Assembly: GCA_947095585.1 (NCBI GenBank)
Contig: OX352761.1
Location: 142,072,277-142,136,276, forward strand
Reading direction: 5' to 3'
DNA length: 64,000 bases
Source: Nephrocerus scutellatus
Lineage: Eukaryota; Arthropoda; Insecta; Diptera; Pipunculidae
Shown in pieces: positions 32,001 through 47,400 of this stretch. The notes below the pieces were generated by a model that worked only from the letters and a program-made list of their open reading frames with translations, was not told the origin of the DNA and ran no database searches. The translations under genes and the position numbers were made by a program. How positions within the stretch are numbered: the first letter of the stretch is position 1; the number at the start of each line of letters is the position of its first letter.

Positions 32001-34159
32001 CAGATTTAGATTTAGATTCAGATATAGATTTAGATTAAGAATAGGTTTAGATTTAGGTTTAGAATAGGTTTAGATTTAGATTTAGAATAAGGTTTAGAAT
32101 TAGAATAGGTTCAGATTTAGATTTAGATTCAGATTTAGCTTAAGAAATATAGATTTAGATTAAGAATAGGTTTAGATTTAGGTTTAGAATAGGTTTAGAT
32201 TTAGATTTAAAAAAGGTTTAGATAGAGATTTAGATTTAGGTTTTAGATTTTTTTGGTGGATGGATAGGTGGATGGATAGGGAGATAAAAAGTAGGAAAAT
32301 ATTCAAAAATTATTTTTGCTTTCGGGGTCACCCTCGACATTGTAATTGCCTTCGGGATCAACCTGGGCATACGAAATTCGTCATCTAGGGTCGATATGTG
32401 ATCAGATGTCCAATCAGAAGTTGAAAATAACTTATTCAACATCGTAATTGATCTCCTGATCGATCTCGACATAGGAAAGTCCGTCAACTAGGGTCGATAT
32501 AAAGCCAGAAGTTCAATCAGAGGTTGAAAATAACATATTCAAAACCTTGATTGACTTCGCCTAGGGTCAATATGAATCCAAAGGCTCAATCAGAAGTTGA
32601 AAAATAACATATTCAACATCATGATTGTCCCTGGAAAATCCGTCAACTTCTATGTAATAGGTATGTATATATATGTTTAAGATAAATGTTGTATTGTTAT
32701 GGTTATGAAAAACATTTTATTAAACGGTAATAGTAAAAATAATAAAAGTGGTATATTAGAGAGACAGACAGATAGGCCGTTTTTGTTGATCGACCGTTTT
32801 TGAGACGGAAGATTTTCCCGTGAAGGGTTCTTAAAACAACTAGGTTGTTTTTGTTGGTGGCTCGTAACGTTTTCGACCCCCACCACGAGGTCTCTTCAGC
32901 GAGCTTACTCGGCCTGAATTTTGAAGGGTTAAATTTGGTACGAAACCAAGACATAGGGGCAAGGGTTTTATGGTTAAATGATAGTACATGAGTTTAAATA
33001 AAATATAAGAAATATATTTGACATACCATGAGCTTTTTTAAAGGTGTAGAATATATTGATTGTTTTTGAATATTTTGTGTTTTAATCCTGACGTCTGTAG
33101 TATTCAGTTGTTGTCCGTTGTGGTTAATTTCGTCCTTTTCTTTTTAGGTTTATTTAAAAACCAAACATATAATTTTTACACAACACTGTTTTTTATATAT
33201 ACAACACTGTTTTTAACTGAGATTGTATAGTTAAAAGAGCCATGTCTGTTTTAAGAAACAGAAGACTTAGACACCGAACGAACTATTTGTAACCACGATT
33301 TTGGAGAAGAAACTTGGGTATTGATCATACCAAACACACGCGGAAAACGAGTGTATCGTTTTGTTGCTCAGACTTGAATGATATCTGTGGTGATATCTTG
33401 TGCCGAAGTTAGGCTGCGTTCCTCTCCTTGTACGTTGCAAATTGCAAACGTGATAAGGGTTGAAGATGTGCATACATGATCGAAGCATTGCAGACATTGA
33501 AGGACGGTCTGTGTGTGTTTTGACGTGGGCGCCATGCGTTAATTGTGTCTAGGTTTTTCAACGACAAATACCCAGAAAAATGTGTTGTAGACGATTTTGT
33601 GCATTATTAGTTGTAGACGATAATTTAGGAATTATGAGTACCGGCGTACATTTGAGATGTCCGTCTGGTATTCATAATTCGTGAGTATAATTTTTACCAC
33701 ATGACAGTGGGAACGAAAACCTATGTAGTGGCGAATAATATATAAAAATATAAATATAATATATATTCTGCCAGTGTGGATGTTTTGAGAAGATCTATAC
33801 CTGAATAAGCTGCAGACAACGCGTCGATTTGTGAACATTCGGTGATGCGTGCATGTATATCGTGAGGACATGCATACATCATTGAATGTTATTGTGTATA
33901 AATGACATAATTTGATCAAGTGTAAACGTATGGTTTAACTTGATGTGACCAGGAATTGGGTTGAGGCCAACCAATTCAAGATCAAATATTATTTGAGGAT
34001 GTTGTGAGGTTCCGAGAGTCCAAAGGATTCTGGGAACAATTTTTGGTGATAGGGAAAAGCAAATGTTTCCCAGATAAGCCAGGAAACGTGAAATTTAAAA
34101 AAATTGAATTTAAACTACTTAAAAACTACCTATCTGATGGAAGCTACTGGTATGATAAC
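29009..34159 (-). mobile_element. Complete small unit 2 (5151 bp)
   Basis: Same parts and order as unit 1, with no difference that I noticed by eye. The junction with unit 1 reads gataac|atatattttt. Confidence 0.85.
32860..32904 (-). ncRNA. Hammerhead ribozyme, small unit 2
   Basis: Identical to the copy at 27709-27753: CTGAAGA box, GACC/GGTC stem, GAAA box, cleavage residue A. Confidence 0.85.
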
Positions 34160-37100
34160 ATATATTTTTCGTAGATCGTCGAACGTTGGGGCCTGGATGA
34201 GAGTGATGTCCCAAGGCAAGTGCCCGGGCAGCGACAGACATCCTGCAGGTAATGACCTGCTTCTAACCTAGCCAGAACAAACGAAAGTTTTTGTGCCAGA
34301 TGGTTGTGGGTTTAGGTTCCACAACCATGGTAACCAGTTAAGAATAGCATGATAGAAAGATAGGTAGGTTGTTAGATGGTTAGATAGTGAGATAGAGAGA
34401 GTGTTAGTGAGATATGGATTTAGAATAGGTTTAGAATTAGAATAGGTTTAGATTTAGATTTTAGATTTGGAAATAGATTTAGATTTAGGTTTTAGATTTA
34501 GTTTTAGATTCAGATTTAGATTAAGATATAGATTTAGATTAGGTTTAGGTTTAGATTTAGATTCAGATGTAGATTAAGATATAGATTTAGATTAAGAGTA
34601 GGTTTGGAATTAGAATAGGTTTAGATATAGATTCAGTTATAGATTAGATTTAGAATTGGTTTAGATTAAGGTTTAGATTTAGTTTTAGAAATAGATTTAG
34701 TCTTAGATTTAGGTTTTGATTTATATTTAGGTTTAGATTTAGATATAAGATATAGATTTGGATTTAAAATAGGTTTAGAATTAGAATAGGTTTAGATTTA
34801 GGTTTAGATTCAGATTTAGAATAAGGTTTAGATTTAGATAGAGATTTAGGTTTAGAATTAGGTATAGATTTAGATTAGGATATAGATTTAGATTTAGAAT
34901 AGGTTCAGATTTAGATTTAGATTCAGATTTAGCTTAAGATATAGATTTAGATTAAGAATAGGTTTAGTTTTAGGTTTAGAATAGGTTTAGATTTAGATTT
35001 AGAATAAGGTTTAGATTAAGATAGAGATTTAGGTTTAGAATTAGGTATAGATTAAGATTAGGATATAGATTTAGATTTAGAATAGGTTCAGATTTAGATT
35101 CAGATTTAGCTTAAGATATAGATTTAGATTAAGAATAGGTTTAGATTTAGGTTTAGAATAGGTTTAGATTTAGATTTAGAATAAGGTTTAGATTTAGAAT
35201 AGGTTCAGATTTAGATTTAGATTCAGATTTTAGCTTAAGATATAGATTTAGATTTAGAATAGGTTCAGATTTAGATTTAGATTCAGTTATAGATTAGATT
35301 TAGAATTGGTTTAGATTTAGGTTTAGATTTAGTTTTAGAAATAGATTTAGTCTTAGATTTAGGTTTTGATTTATATTTAGGTTTAGATTTAGATATAAGA
35401 TATAGATTTAGATTTAAAATAGGTTTAGAATTAGAATAGGTTTAGATTTAGGTTTAGATTCAGATTTAGAATAAGGTTTAGATTTAGATAGAGATTTAGG
35501 TTTAGAATTAGGTATAGATTTAGATTAGGATATAGATTTAGATTTAGAATAGGTTCAGATTTAGATTTAGATTCAGATTAAGCTTAAGATATAGATTTAG
35601 ATTAAGAATAGGTTTAGTTTTAGGTTTAGAATAGGTTTAGATTTAGATTTAGATTTAGAGTAAGGTTTAGATTTAGATAGAGATTTAGGTTTAGAATTAG
35701 GTATAGATTAAGATTAGGATAGATTTAGAATAGGTTCAGATTTAGATTCAGATTTAGCTTAAGATATAGATTTAGATTAAGAATAGGTTTAGATTTAGGT
35801 TTAGAATAGGTTTAGATTTAGATTTAGAATAAGGTTTAGATTTAGATAGAGATTTAGGTTTAGAATTTGGTATAGATTAAGATTAGGATATAGATTTAGA
35901 TTTAGAATAGGTTCAGATTTAGATTCAGATTTAGCTTAAGATATAGATTTAGATTAAGAATAGGTTTAGATTTAGGTTTAGAATAGGTTTAGATTTAGAT
36001 TTAGAATAAGGTTTAGATTTAGAATAGGTTCAGATTTAGATTTAGATTCAGATTTTAGCTTAAGATATAGATTTAGATTAAGAATAGGTTTAGATTTAGG
36101 TTTAGAATAGGATTAGATTCAGATTTAGAATAAGGTTTAGATTTAGATAGAGATTTAGGTTTAGAATTAGGTATAGATTAAGTTTAGGATATAGATTTAG
36201 ATTTAGAATAGGTTCAGATTTAGATTTAGATTCAGTTATAGAATAGATTTAGAATTGGTTCAGATTTAGGTTTAGATTTAGTTTTAGAAATAGATTTAGT
36301 CTTAGATTTAGGTTTTGATTTATATTTAGGTTTAGATTTAGATATAAGATATAGATTTAGATTTAAAATAGGTTTAGAATTAGAATAGGTTTAGATTTAG
36401 GTTTAGATTCAGATTTAGAATAAGGTTTTGATTTAGATAGAGATTAAGGTTTAGAATTAGGTATAGATTTAGATTAGGATATAGATTTAGATTTAGAATA
36501 GGTTCAGATTTAGATTTAGATTCAGATTAAGCTTAAGATATAGATTTAGATTAAGAATAGGTTTAGTTTTAGGTTTAGAATAGGTTTAGATTTAGATTTT
36601 GAGTAAGGTTTAGATTTAGATAGAGATTTAGGTTTAGAATTAGGTATAGATTAAGATTAGGATAGATTTAGAATAGGTTCACATTTAGATTCAGATTTAG
36701 CTTAAGATATAGATTTAGATTAAGAATAGGTTTAGATTTAGGTTTAGAATAGGTTTAGATTTAGAATAAGGTTTAGATTTAGATAGAGATTTAGGTTTAG
36801 AATTTGGTATAGATTAAGATTAGGATATAGATTTAGATTTAGAATAGGTTCAGATTTAGATTCAGATTTAGCTTAAGATATAGATTTAGATTAAGAATAG
36901 GTTTAGATTTAGGTTTAGGATAGGTTTAGATTTAGATTTAGACTAAGGTTTAGATTTAGAATAGGTTCAGATTTAGATTTAGATTCAGATTTTAGCTTAA
37001 GATATAGATTTAGATTAAGAATAGGTTTATATTTAGGTTTAGAATAGGTTTAGATTCAGATTTAGAATAAGGTTTAGATTTAGATAGAGATTTAGGTTTA

Positions 37101-39310
37101 GAAATAGGTATAGATTAAGTTTAGGATATAGGTTTAGATTCAGAATAGGTTCAGATTTAGATTTAGATTCAGATATAGATTTAGATTAAGAATAGGTTTA
37201 GATTTAGGTTTAGAATAGGTTTAGATTTAGATTTAGAATAAGGTTTAGAATTAGAATAGGTTCAGATTTAGATTTAGATTCAGATTTAGCTTAAGAAATA
37301 TAGATTTAGATTAAGAATAGGTTTAGATTTAGGTTTAGAATAGGTTTAGATTTAGATTTAAAAAAGGTTTAGATAGAGATTTAGATTTAGGTTTTAGATT
37401 TTTTTGGTGGATGGATAGGTGGATGGATAGGGAGATAAAAAGTAGGAAAATATTCAAAAATTATTTTTGCTTTCGGGGTCACCCTCGACATTGTAATTGC
37501 CTTCGGGATCAACCTGGGCATACGAAATTCGTCATCTAGGGTCGATATGTGATCAGATGTCCAATCAGAAGTTGAAAATAACTTATTCAACATCGTAATT
37601 GATCTCCTGATCGATCTCGACATAGGAAAGTCCGTCAACTAGGGTCGATATAAAGCCAGAAGTTCAATCAGAGGTTGAAAATAACATATTCAAAACCTTG
37701 ATTGACTTCGCCTAGGGTCAATATGAATCCAAAGGCTCAATCAGAAGTTGAAAAATAACATATTCAACATCATGATTGTCCCTGGAAAATCCGTCAACTT
37801 CTATGTAATAGGTATGTATATATATGTTTAAGATAAATGTTGTATTGTTATGGTTATGAAAAACATTTTATTAAACGGTAATAGTAAAAATAATAAAAGT
37901 GGTATATTAGAGAGACAGACAGATAGGCCGTTTTTGTTGATCGACCGTTTTTGAGACGGAAGATTTTCCCGTGAAGGGTTCTTAAAACAACTAGGTTGTT
38001 TTTGTTGGTGGCTCGTAACGTTTTCGACCCCCACCACGAGGTCTCTTCAGCGAGCTTACTCGGCCTGAATTTTGAAGGGTTAAATTTGGTACGAAACCAA
38101 GACATAGGGGCAAGGGTTTTATGGTTAAATGATAGTACATGAGTTTAAATAAAATATAAGAAATATATTTGACATACCATGAGCTTTTTTAAAGGTGTAG
38201 AATATATTGATTGTTTTTGAATATTTTGTGTTTTAATCCTGACGTCTGTAGTATTCAGTTGTTGTCCGTTGTGGTTAATTTCGTCCTTTTCTTTTTAGGT
38301 TTATTTAAAAACCAAACATATAATTTTTACACAACACTGTTTTTTATATATACAACACTGTTTTTAACTGAGATTGTATAGTTAAAAGAGCCATGTCTGT
38401 TTTAAGAAACAGAAGACTTAGACACCGAACGAACTATTTGTAACCACGATTTTGGAGAAGAAACTTGGGTATTGATCATACCAAACACACGCGGAAAACG
38501 AGTGTATCGTTTTGTTGCTCAGACTTGAATGATATCTGTGGTGATATCTTGTGCCGAAGTTAGGCTGCGTTCCTCTCCTTGTACGTTGCAAATTGCAAAC
38601 GTGATAAGGGTTGAAGATGTGCATACATGATCGAAGCATTGCAGACATTGAAGGACGGTCTGTGTGTGTTTTGACGTGGGCGCCATGCGTTAATTGTGTC
38701 TAGGTTTTTCAACGACAAATACCCAGAAAAATGTGTTGTAGACGATTTTGTGCATTATTAGTTGTAGACGATAATTTAGGAATTATGAGTACCGGCGTAC
38801 ATTTGAGATGTCCGTCTGGTATTCATAATTCGTGAGTATAATTTTTACCACATGACAGTGGGAACGAAAACCTATGTAGTGGCGAATAATATATAAAAAT
38901 ATAAATATAATATATATTCTGCCAGTGTGGATGTTTTGAGAAGATCTATACCTGAATAAGCTGCAGACAACGCGTCGATTTGTGAACATTCGGTGATGCG
39001 TGCATGTATATCGTGAGGACATGCATACATCATTGAATGTTATTGTGTATAAATGACATAATTTGATCAAGTGTAAACGTATGGTTTAACTTGATGTGAC
39101 CAGGAATTGGGTTGAGGCCAACCAATTCAAGATCAAATATTATTTGAGGATGTTGTGAGGTTCCGAGAGTCCAAAGGATTCTGGGAACAATTTTTGGTGA
39201 TAGGGAAAAGCAAATGTTTCCCAGATAAGCCAGGAAACGTGAAATTTAAAAAAATTGAATTTAAACTACTTAAAAACTACCTATCTGATGGAAGCTACTG
39301 GTATGATAAC
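34160..39310 (-). mobile_element. Complete small unit 3 (5151 bp)
   Basis: Same as units 1 and 2 except a C at 36261 (ggttcagattt) where the others have T. Confidence 0.85.
38011..38055 (-). ncRNA. Hammerhead ribozyme, small unit 3
   Basis: Identical to the copy at 27709-27753. Confidence 0.85.
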
Positions 39311-42300
39311 ATATATTTTTCGTAGATCGTCGAACGTTGGGGCCTGGATGAGAGTGATGTCCCAAGGCAAGTGCCCGGGCAGCGACAGACATCCTGCAGG
39401 TAATGACCTGCTTCTAACCTAGCCAGAACAAACGAAAGTTTTTGTGCCAGATGGTTGTGGGTTTAGGTTCCACAACCATGGTAACCAGTTAAGAATAGCA
39501 TGATAGAAAGATAGGTAGGTTGTTAGATGGTTAGATAGTGAGATAGAGAGAGTGTTAGTGAGATATGGATTTAGAATAGGTTTAGAATTAGAATAGGTTT
39601 AGATTTAGATTTTAGATTTGGAAATAGATTTAGATTTAGGTTTTAGATTTAGTTTTAGATTCAGATTTAGATTAAGATATAGATTTAGATTAGGTTTAGG
39701 TTTAGATTTAGATTCAGATGTAGATTAAGATATAGATTTAGATTAAGAGTAGGTTTGGAATTAGAATAGGTTTAGATATAGATTCAGTTATAGATTAGAT
39801 TTAGAATTGGTTTAGATTAAGGTTTAGATTTAGTTTTAGAAATAGATTTAGTCTTAGATTTAGGTTTTGATTTATATTTAGGTTTAGATTTAGATATAAG
39901 ATATAGATTTGGATTTAAAATAGGTTTAGAATTAGAATAGGTTTAGATTTAGGTTTAGATTCAGATTTAGAATAAGGTTTAGATTTAGATAGAGATTTAG
40001 GTTTAGAATTAGGTATAGATTTAGATTAGGATATAGATTTAGATTTAGAATAGGTTCAGATTTAGATTTAGATTCAGATTTAGCTTAAGATATAGATTTA
40101 GATTAAGAATAGGTTTAGTTTTAGGTTTAGAATAGGTTTAGATTTAGATTTAGAATAAGGTTTAGATTAAGATAGAGATTTAGGTTTAGAATTAGGTATA
40201 GATTAAGATTAGGATATAGATTTAGATTTAGAATAGGTTCAGATTTAGATTCAGATTTAGCTTAAGATATAGATTTAGATTAAGAATAGGTTTAGATTTA
40301 GGTTTAGAATAGGTTTAGATTTAGATTTAGAATAAGGTTTAGATTTAGAATAGGTTCAGATTTAGATTTAGATTCAGATTTAGCTTAAGATATAGATTTA
40401 GATTTAGAATAGGTTCAGATTTAGATTTAGATTCAGTTATAGATTAGATTTAGAATTGGTTTAGATTTAGGTTTAGATTTAGTTTTAGAAATAGATTTAG
40501 TCTTAGATTTAGGTTTTGATTTATATTTAGGTTTAGATTTAGATATAAGATATAGATTTAGATTTAAAATAGGTTTAGAATTAGAATAGGTTTAGATTTA
40601 GGTTTAGATTCAGATTTAGAATAAGGTTTAGATTTAGATAGAGATTTAGGTTTAGAATTAGGTATAGATTTAGATTAGGATATAGATTTAGATTTAGAAT
40701 AGGTTCAGATTTAGATTTAGATTCAGATTAAGCTTAAGATATAGATTTAGATTAAGAATAGGTTTAGTTTTAGGTTTAGAATAGGTTTAGATTTAGATTT
40801 AGATTTAGAGTAAGGTTTAGATTTAGATAGAGATTTAGGTTTAGAATTAGGTATAGATTAAGATTAGGATAGATTTAGAATAGGTTCAGATTTAGATTCA
40901 GATTTAGCTTAAGATATAGATTTAGATTAAGAATAGGTTTAGATTTAGGTTTAGAATAGGTTTAGATTTAGATTTAGAATAAGGTTTAGATTTAGATAGA
41001 GATTTAGGTTTAGAATTTGGTATAGATTAAGATTAGGATATAGATTTAGATTTAGAATAGGTTCAGATTTAGATTCAGATTTAGCTTAAGATATAGATTT
41101 AGATTAAGAATAGGTTTAGATTTAGGTTTAGAATAGGTTTAGATTTAGATTTAGAATAAGGTTTAGATTTAGAATAGGTTCAGATTTAGATTTAGATTCA
41201 GATTTTAGCTTAAGATATAGATTTAGATTAAGAATAGGTTTAGATTTAGGTTTAGAATAGGATTAGATTCAGATTTAGAATAAGGTTTAGATTTAGATAG
41301 AGATTTAGGTTTAGAATTAGGTATAGATTAAGTTTAGGATATAGATTTAGATTTAGAATAGGTTCAGATTTAGATTTAGATTCAGTTATAGAATAGATTT
41401 AGAATTGGTTTAGATTTAGGTTTAGATTTAGTTTTAGAAATAGATTTAGTCTTAGATTTAGGTTTTGATTTATATTTAGGTTTAGATTTAGATATAAGAT
41501 ATAGATTTAGATTTAAAATAGGTTTAGAATTAGAATAGGTTTAGATTTAGGTTTAGATTCAGATTTAGAATAAGGTTTTGATTTAGATAGAGATTAAGGT
41601 TTAGAATTAGGTATAGATTTAGATTAGGATATAGATTTAGATTTAGAATAGGTTCAGATTTAGATTTAGATTCAGATTAAGCTTAAGATATAGATTTAGA
41701 TTAAGAATAGGTTTAGTTTTAGGTTTAGAATAGGTTTAGATTTAGATTTTGAGTAAGGTTTAGATTTAGATAGAGATTTAGGTTTAGAATTAGGTATAGA
41801 TTAAGATTAGGATAGATTTAGAATAGGTTCACATTTAGATTCAGATTTAGCTTAAGATATAGATTTAGATTAAGAATAGGTTTAGATTTAGGTTTAGAAT
41901 AGGTTTAGATTTAGAATAAGGTTTAGATTTAGATAGAGATTTAGGTTTAGAATTTGGTATAGATTAAGATTAGGATATAGATTTAGATTTAGAATAGGTT
42001 CAGATTTAGATTCAGATTTAGCTTAAGATATAGATTTAGATTAAGAATAGGTTTAGATTTAGGTTTAGGATAGGTTTAGATTTAGATTTAGACTAAGGTT
42101 TAGATTTAGAATAGGTTCAGATTTAGATTTAGATTCAGATTTTAGCTTAAGATATAGATTTAGATTAAGAATAGGTTTATATTTAGGTTTAGAATAGGTT
42201 TAGATTCAGATTTAGAATAAGGTTTAGATTTAGATAGAGATTTAGGTTTAGAAATAGGTATAGATTAAGTTTAGGATATAGGTTTAGATTCAGAATAGGT

Positions 42301-44460
42301 TCAGATTTAGATTTAGATTCAGATATAGATTTAGATTAAGAATAGGTTTAGATTTAGGTTTAGAATAGGTTTAGATTTAGATTTAGAATAAGGTTTAGAA
42401 TTAGAATAGGTTCAGATTTAGATTTAGATTCAGATTTAGCTTAAGAAATATAGATTTAGATTAAGAATAGGTTTAGATTTAGGTTTAGAATAGGTTTAGA
42501 TTTAGATTTAAAAAAGGTTTAGATAGAGATTTAGATTTAGGTTTTAGATTTTTTTGGTGGATGGATAGGTGGATGGATAGGGAGATAAAAAGTAGGAAAA
42601 TATTCAAAAATTATTTTTGCTTTCGGGGTCACCCTCGACATTGTAATTGCCTTCGGGATCAACCTGGGCATACGAAATTCGTCATCTAGGGTCGATATGT
42701 GATCAGATGTCCAATCAGAAGTTGAAAATAACTTATTCAACATCGTAATTGATCTCCTGATCGATCTCGACATAGGAAAGTCCGTCAACTAGGGTCGATA
42801 TAAAGCCAGAAGTTCAATCAGAGGTTGAAAATAACATATTCAAAACCTTGATTGACTTCGCCTAGGGTCAATATGAATCCAAAGGCTCAATCAGAAGTTG
42901 AAAAATAACATATTCAACATCATGATTGTCCCTGGAAAATCCGTCAACTTCTATGTAATAGGTATGTATATATATGTTTAAGATAAATGTTGTATTGTTA
43001 TGGTTATGAAAAACATTTTATTAAACGGTAATAGTAAAAATAATAAAAGTGGTATATTAGAGAGACAGACAGATAGGCCGTTTTTGTTGATCGACCGTTT
43101 TTGAGACGGAAGATTTTCCCGTGAAGGGTTCTTAAAACAACTAGGTTGTTTTTGTTGGTGGCTCGTAACGTTTTCGACCCCCACCACGAGGTCTCTTCAG
43201 CGAGCTTACTCGGCCTGAATTTTGAAGGGTTAAATTTGGTACGAAACCAAGACATAGGGGCAAGGGTTTTATGGTTAAATGATAGTACATGAGTTTAAAT
43301 AAAATATAAGAAATATATTTGACATACCATGAGCTTTTTTAAAGGTGTAGAATATATTGATTGTTTTTGAATATTTTGTGTTTTAATCCTGACGTCTGTA
43401 GTATTCAGTTGTTGTCCGTTGTGGTTAATTTCGTCCTTTTCTTTTTAGGTTTATTTAAAAACCAAACATATAATTTTTACACAACACTGTTTTTTATATA
43501 TACAACACTGTTTTTAACTGAGATTGTATAGTTAAAAGAGCCATGTCTGTTTTAAGAAACAGAAGACTTAGACACCGAACGAACTATTTGTAACCACGAT
43601 TTTGGAGAAGAAACTTGGGTATTGATCATACCAAACACACGCGGAAAACGAGTGTATCGTTTTGTTGCTCAGACTTGAATGATATCTGTGGTGATATCTT
43701 GTGCCGAAGTTAGGCTGCGTTCCTCTCCTTGTACGTTGCAAATTGCAAACGTGATAAGGGTTGAAGATGTGCATACATGATCGAAGCATTGCAGACATTG
43801 AAGGACGGTCTGTGTGTGTTTTGACGTGGGCGCCATGCGTTAATTGTGTCTAGGTTTTTCAACGACAAATACCCAGAAAAATGTGTTGTAGACGATTTTG
43901 TGCATTATTAGTTGTAGACGATAATTTAGGAATTATGAGTACCGGCGTACATTTGAGATGTCCGTCTGGTATTCATAATTCGTGAGTATAATTTTTACCA
44001 CATGACAGTGGGAACGAAAACCTATGTAGTGGCGAATAATATATAAAAATATAAATATAATATATATTCTGCCAGTGTGGATGTTTTGAGAAGATCTATA
44101 CCTGAATAAGCTGCAGACAACGCGTCGATTTGTGAACATTCGGTGATGCGTGCATGTATATCGTGAGGACATGCATACATCATTGAATGTTATTGTGTAT
44201 AAATGACATAATTTGATCAAGTGTAAACGTATGGTTTAACTTGATGTGACCAGGAATTGGGTTGAGGCCAACCAATTCAAGATCAAATATTATTTGAGGA
44301 TGTTGTGAGGTTCCGAGAGTCCAAAGGATTCTGGGAACAATTTTTGGTGATAGGGAAAAGCAAATGTTTCCCAGATAAGCCAGGAAACGTGAAATTTAAA
44401 AAAATTGAATTTAAACTACTTAAAAACTACCTATCTGATGGAAGCTACTGGTATGATAAC
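39311..44460 (-). mobile_element. Complete small unit 4 (5150 bp)
   Basis: One T is missing near 40380 (cagatttagc in place of cagattttagc), which makes this unit one base shorter; otherwise the same parts in the same order. Confidence 0.85.
43161..43205 (-). ncRNA. Hammerhead ribozyme, small unit 4
   Basis: Identical to the copy at 27709-27753. Confidence 0.85.
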
Positions 44461-47400
44461 ATATATTTTTCGTAGATCGTCGAACGTTGGGGCCTGGATG
44501 AGAGTGATGTCCCAAGGCAAGTGCCCGGGCAGCGACAGACATCCTGCAGGTAATGACCTGCTTCTAACCTAGCCAGAACAAACGAAAGTTTTTGTGCCAG
44601 ATGGTTGTGGGTTTAGGTTCCACAACCATGGTAACCAGTTAAGAATAGCATGATAGAAAGATAGGTAGGTTGTTAGATGGTTAGATAGTGAGATAGAGAG
44701 AGTGTTAGTGAGATATGGATTTAGAATAGGTTTAGAATTAGAATAGGTTTAGATTTAGATTTTAGATTTGGAAATAGATTTAGATTTAGGTTTTAGATTT
44801 AGTTTTAGATTCAGATTTAGATTAAGATATAGATTTAGATTAGGTTTAGGTTTAGATTTAGATTCAGATGTAGATTAAGATATAGATTTAGATTAAGAGT
44901 AGGTTTGGAATTAGAATAGGTTTAGATATAGATTCAGTTATAGATTAGATTTAGAATTGGTTTAGATTAAGGTTTAGATTTAGTTTTAGAAATAGATTTA
45001 GTCTTAGATTTAGGTTTTGATTTATATTTAGGTTTAGATTTAGATATAAGATATAGATTTGGATTTAAAATAGGTTTAGAATTAGAATAGGTTTAGATTT
45101 AGGTTTAGATTCAGATTTAGAATAAGGTTTAGATTTAGATAGAGATTTAGGTTTAGAATTAGGTATAGATTTAGATTAGGATATAGATTTAGATTTAGAA
45201 TAGGTTCAGATTTAGATTTAGATTCAGATTTAGCTTAAGATATAGATTTAGATTAAGAATAGGTTTAGTTTTAGGTTTAGAATAGGTTTAGATTTAGATT
45301 TAGAATAAGGTTTAGATTAAGATAGAGATTTAGGTTTAGAATTAGGTATAGATTAAGATTAGGATATAGATTTAGATTTAGAATAGGTTCAGATTTAGAT
45401 TCAGATTTAGCTTAAGATATAGATTTAGATTAAGAATAGGTTTAGATTTAGGTTTAGAATAGGTTTAGATTTAGATTTAGAATAAGGTTTAGATTTAGAA
45501 TAGGTTCAGATTTAGATTTAGATTCAGATTTTAGCTTAAGATATAGATTTAGATTTAGAATAGGTTCAGATTTAGATTTAGATTCAGTTATAGATTAGAT
45601 TTAGAATTGGTTTAGATTTAGGTTTAGATTTAGTTTTAGAAATAGATTTAGTCTTAGATTTAGGTTTTGATTTATATTTAGGTTTAGATTTAGATATAAG
45701 ATATAGATTTAGATTTAAAATAGGTTTAGAATTAGAATAGGTTTAGATTTAGGTTTAGATTCAGATTTAGAATAAGGTTTAGATTTAGATAGAGATTTAG
45801 GTTTAGAATTAGGTATAGATTTAGATTAGGATATAGATTTAGATTTAGAATAGGTTCAGATTTAGATTTAGATTCAGATTAAGCTTAAGATATAGATTTA
45901 GATTAAGAATAGGTTTAGTTTTAGGTTTAGAATAGGTTTAGATTTAGATTTAGATTTAGAGTAAGGTTTAGATTTAGATAGAGATTTAGGTTTAGAATTA
46001 GGTATAGATTAAGATTAGGATAGATTTAGAATAGGTTCAGATTTAGATTCAGATTTAGCTTAAGATATAGATTTAGATTAAGAATAGGTTTAGATTTAGG
46101 TTTAGAATAGGTTTAGATTTAGATTTAGAATAAGGTTTAGATTTAGATAGAGATTTAGGTTTAGAATTTGGTATAGATTAAGATTAGGATATAGATTTAG
46201 ATTTAGAATAGGTTCAGATTTAGATTCAGATTTAGCTTAAGATATAGATTTAGATTAAGAATAGGTTTAGATTTAGGTTTAGAATAGGTTTAGATTTAGA
46301 TTTAGAATAAGGTTTAGATTTAGAATAGGTTCAGATTTAGATTTAGATTCAGATTTTAGCTTAAGATATAGATTTAGATTAAGAATAGGTTTAGATTTAG
46401 GTTTAGAATAGGATTAGATTCAGATTTAGAATAAGGTTTAGATTTAGATAGAGATTTAGGTTTAGAATTAGGTATAGATTAAGTTTAGGATATAGATTTA
46501 GATTTAGAATAGGTTCAGATTTAGATTTAGATTCAGTTATAGAATAGATTTAGAATTGGTTTAGATTTAGGTTTAGATTTAGTTTTAGAAATAGATTTAG
46601 TCTTAGATTTAGGTTTTGATTTATATTTAGGTTTAGATTTAGATATAAGATATAGATTTAGATTTAAAATAGGTTTAGAATTAGAATAGGTTTAGATTTA
46701 GGTTTAGATTCAGATTTAGAATAAGGTTTTGATTTAGATAGAGATTAAGGTTTAGAATTAGGTATAGATTTAGATTAGGATATAGATTTAGATTTAGAAT
46801 AGGTTCAGATTTAGATTTAGATTCAGATTAAGCTTAAGATATAGATTTAGATTAAGAATAGGTTTAGTTTTAGGTTTAGAATAGGTTTAGATTTAGATTT
46901 TGAGTAAGGTTTAGATTTAGATAGAGATTTAGGTTTAGAATTAGGTATAGATTAAGATTAGGATAGATTTAGAATAGGTTCACATTTAGATTCAGATTTA
47001 GCTTAAGATATAGATTTAGATTAAGAATAGGTTTAGATTTAGGTTTAGAATAGGTTTAGATTTAGAATAAGGTTTAGATTTAGATAGAGATTTAGGTTTA
47101 GAATTTGGTATAGATTAAGATTAGGATATAGATTTAGATTTAGAATAGGTTCAGATTTAGATTCAGATTTAGCTTAAGATATAGATTTAGATTAAGAATA
47201 GGTTTAGATTTAGGTTTAGGATAGGTTTAGATTTAGATTTAGACTAAGGTTTAGATTTAGAATAGGTTCAGATTTAGATTTAGATTCAGATTTTAGCTTA
47301 AGATATAGATTTAGATTAAGAATAGGTTTATATTTAGGTTTAGAATAGGTTTAGATTCAGATTTAGAATAAGGTTTAGATTTAGATAGAGATTTAGGTTT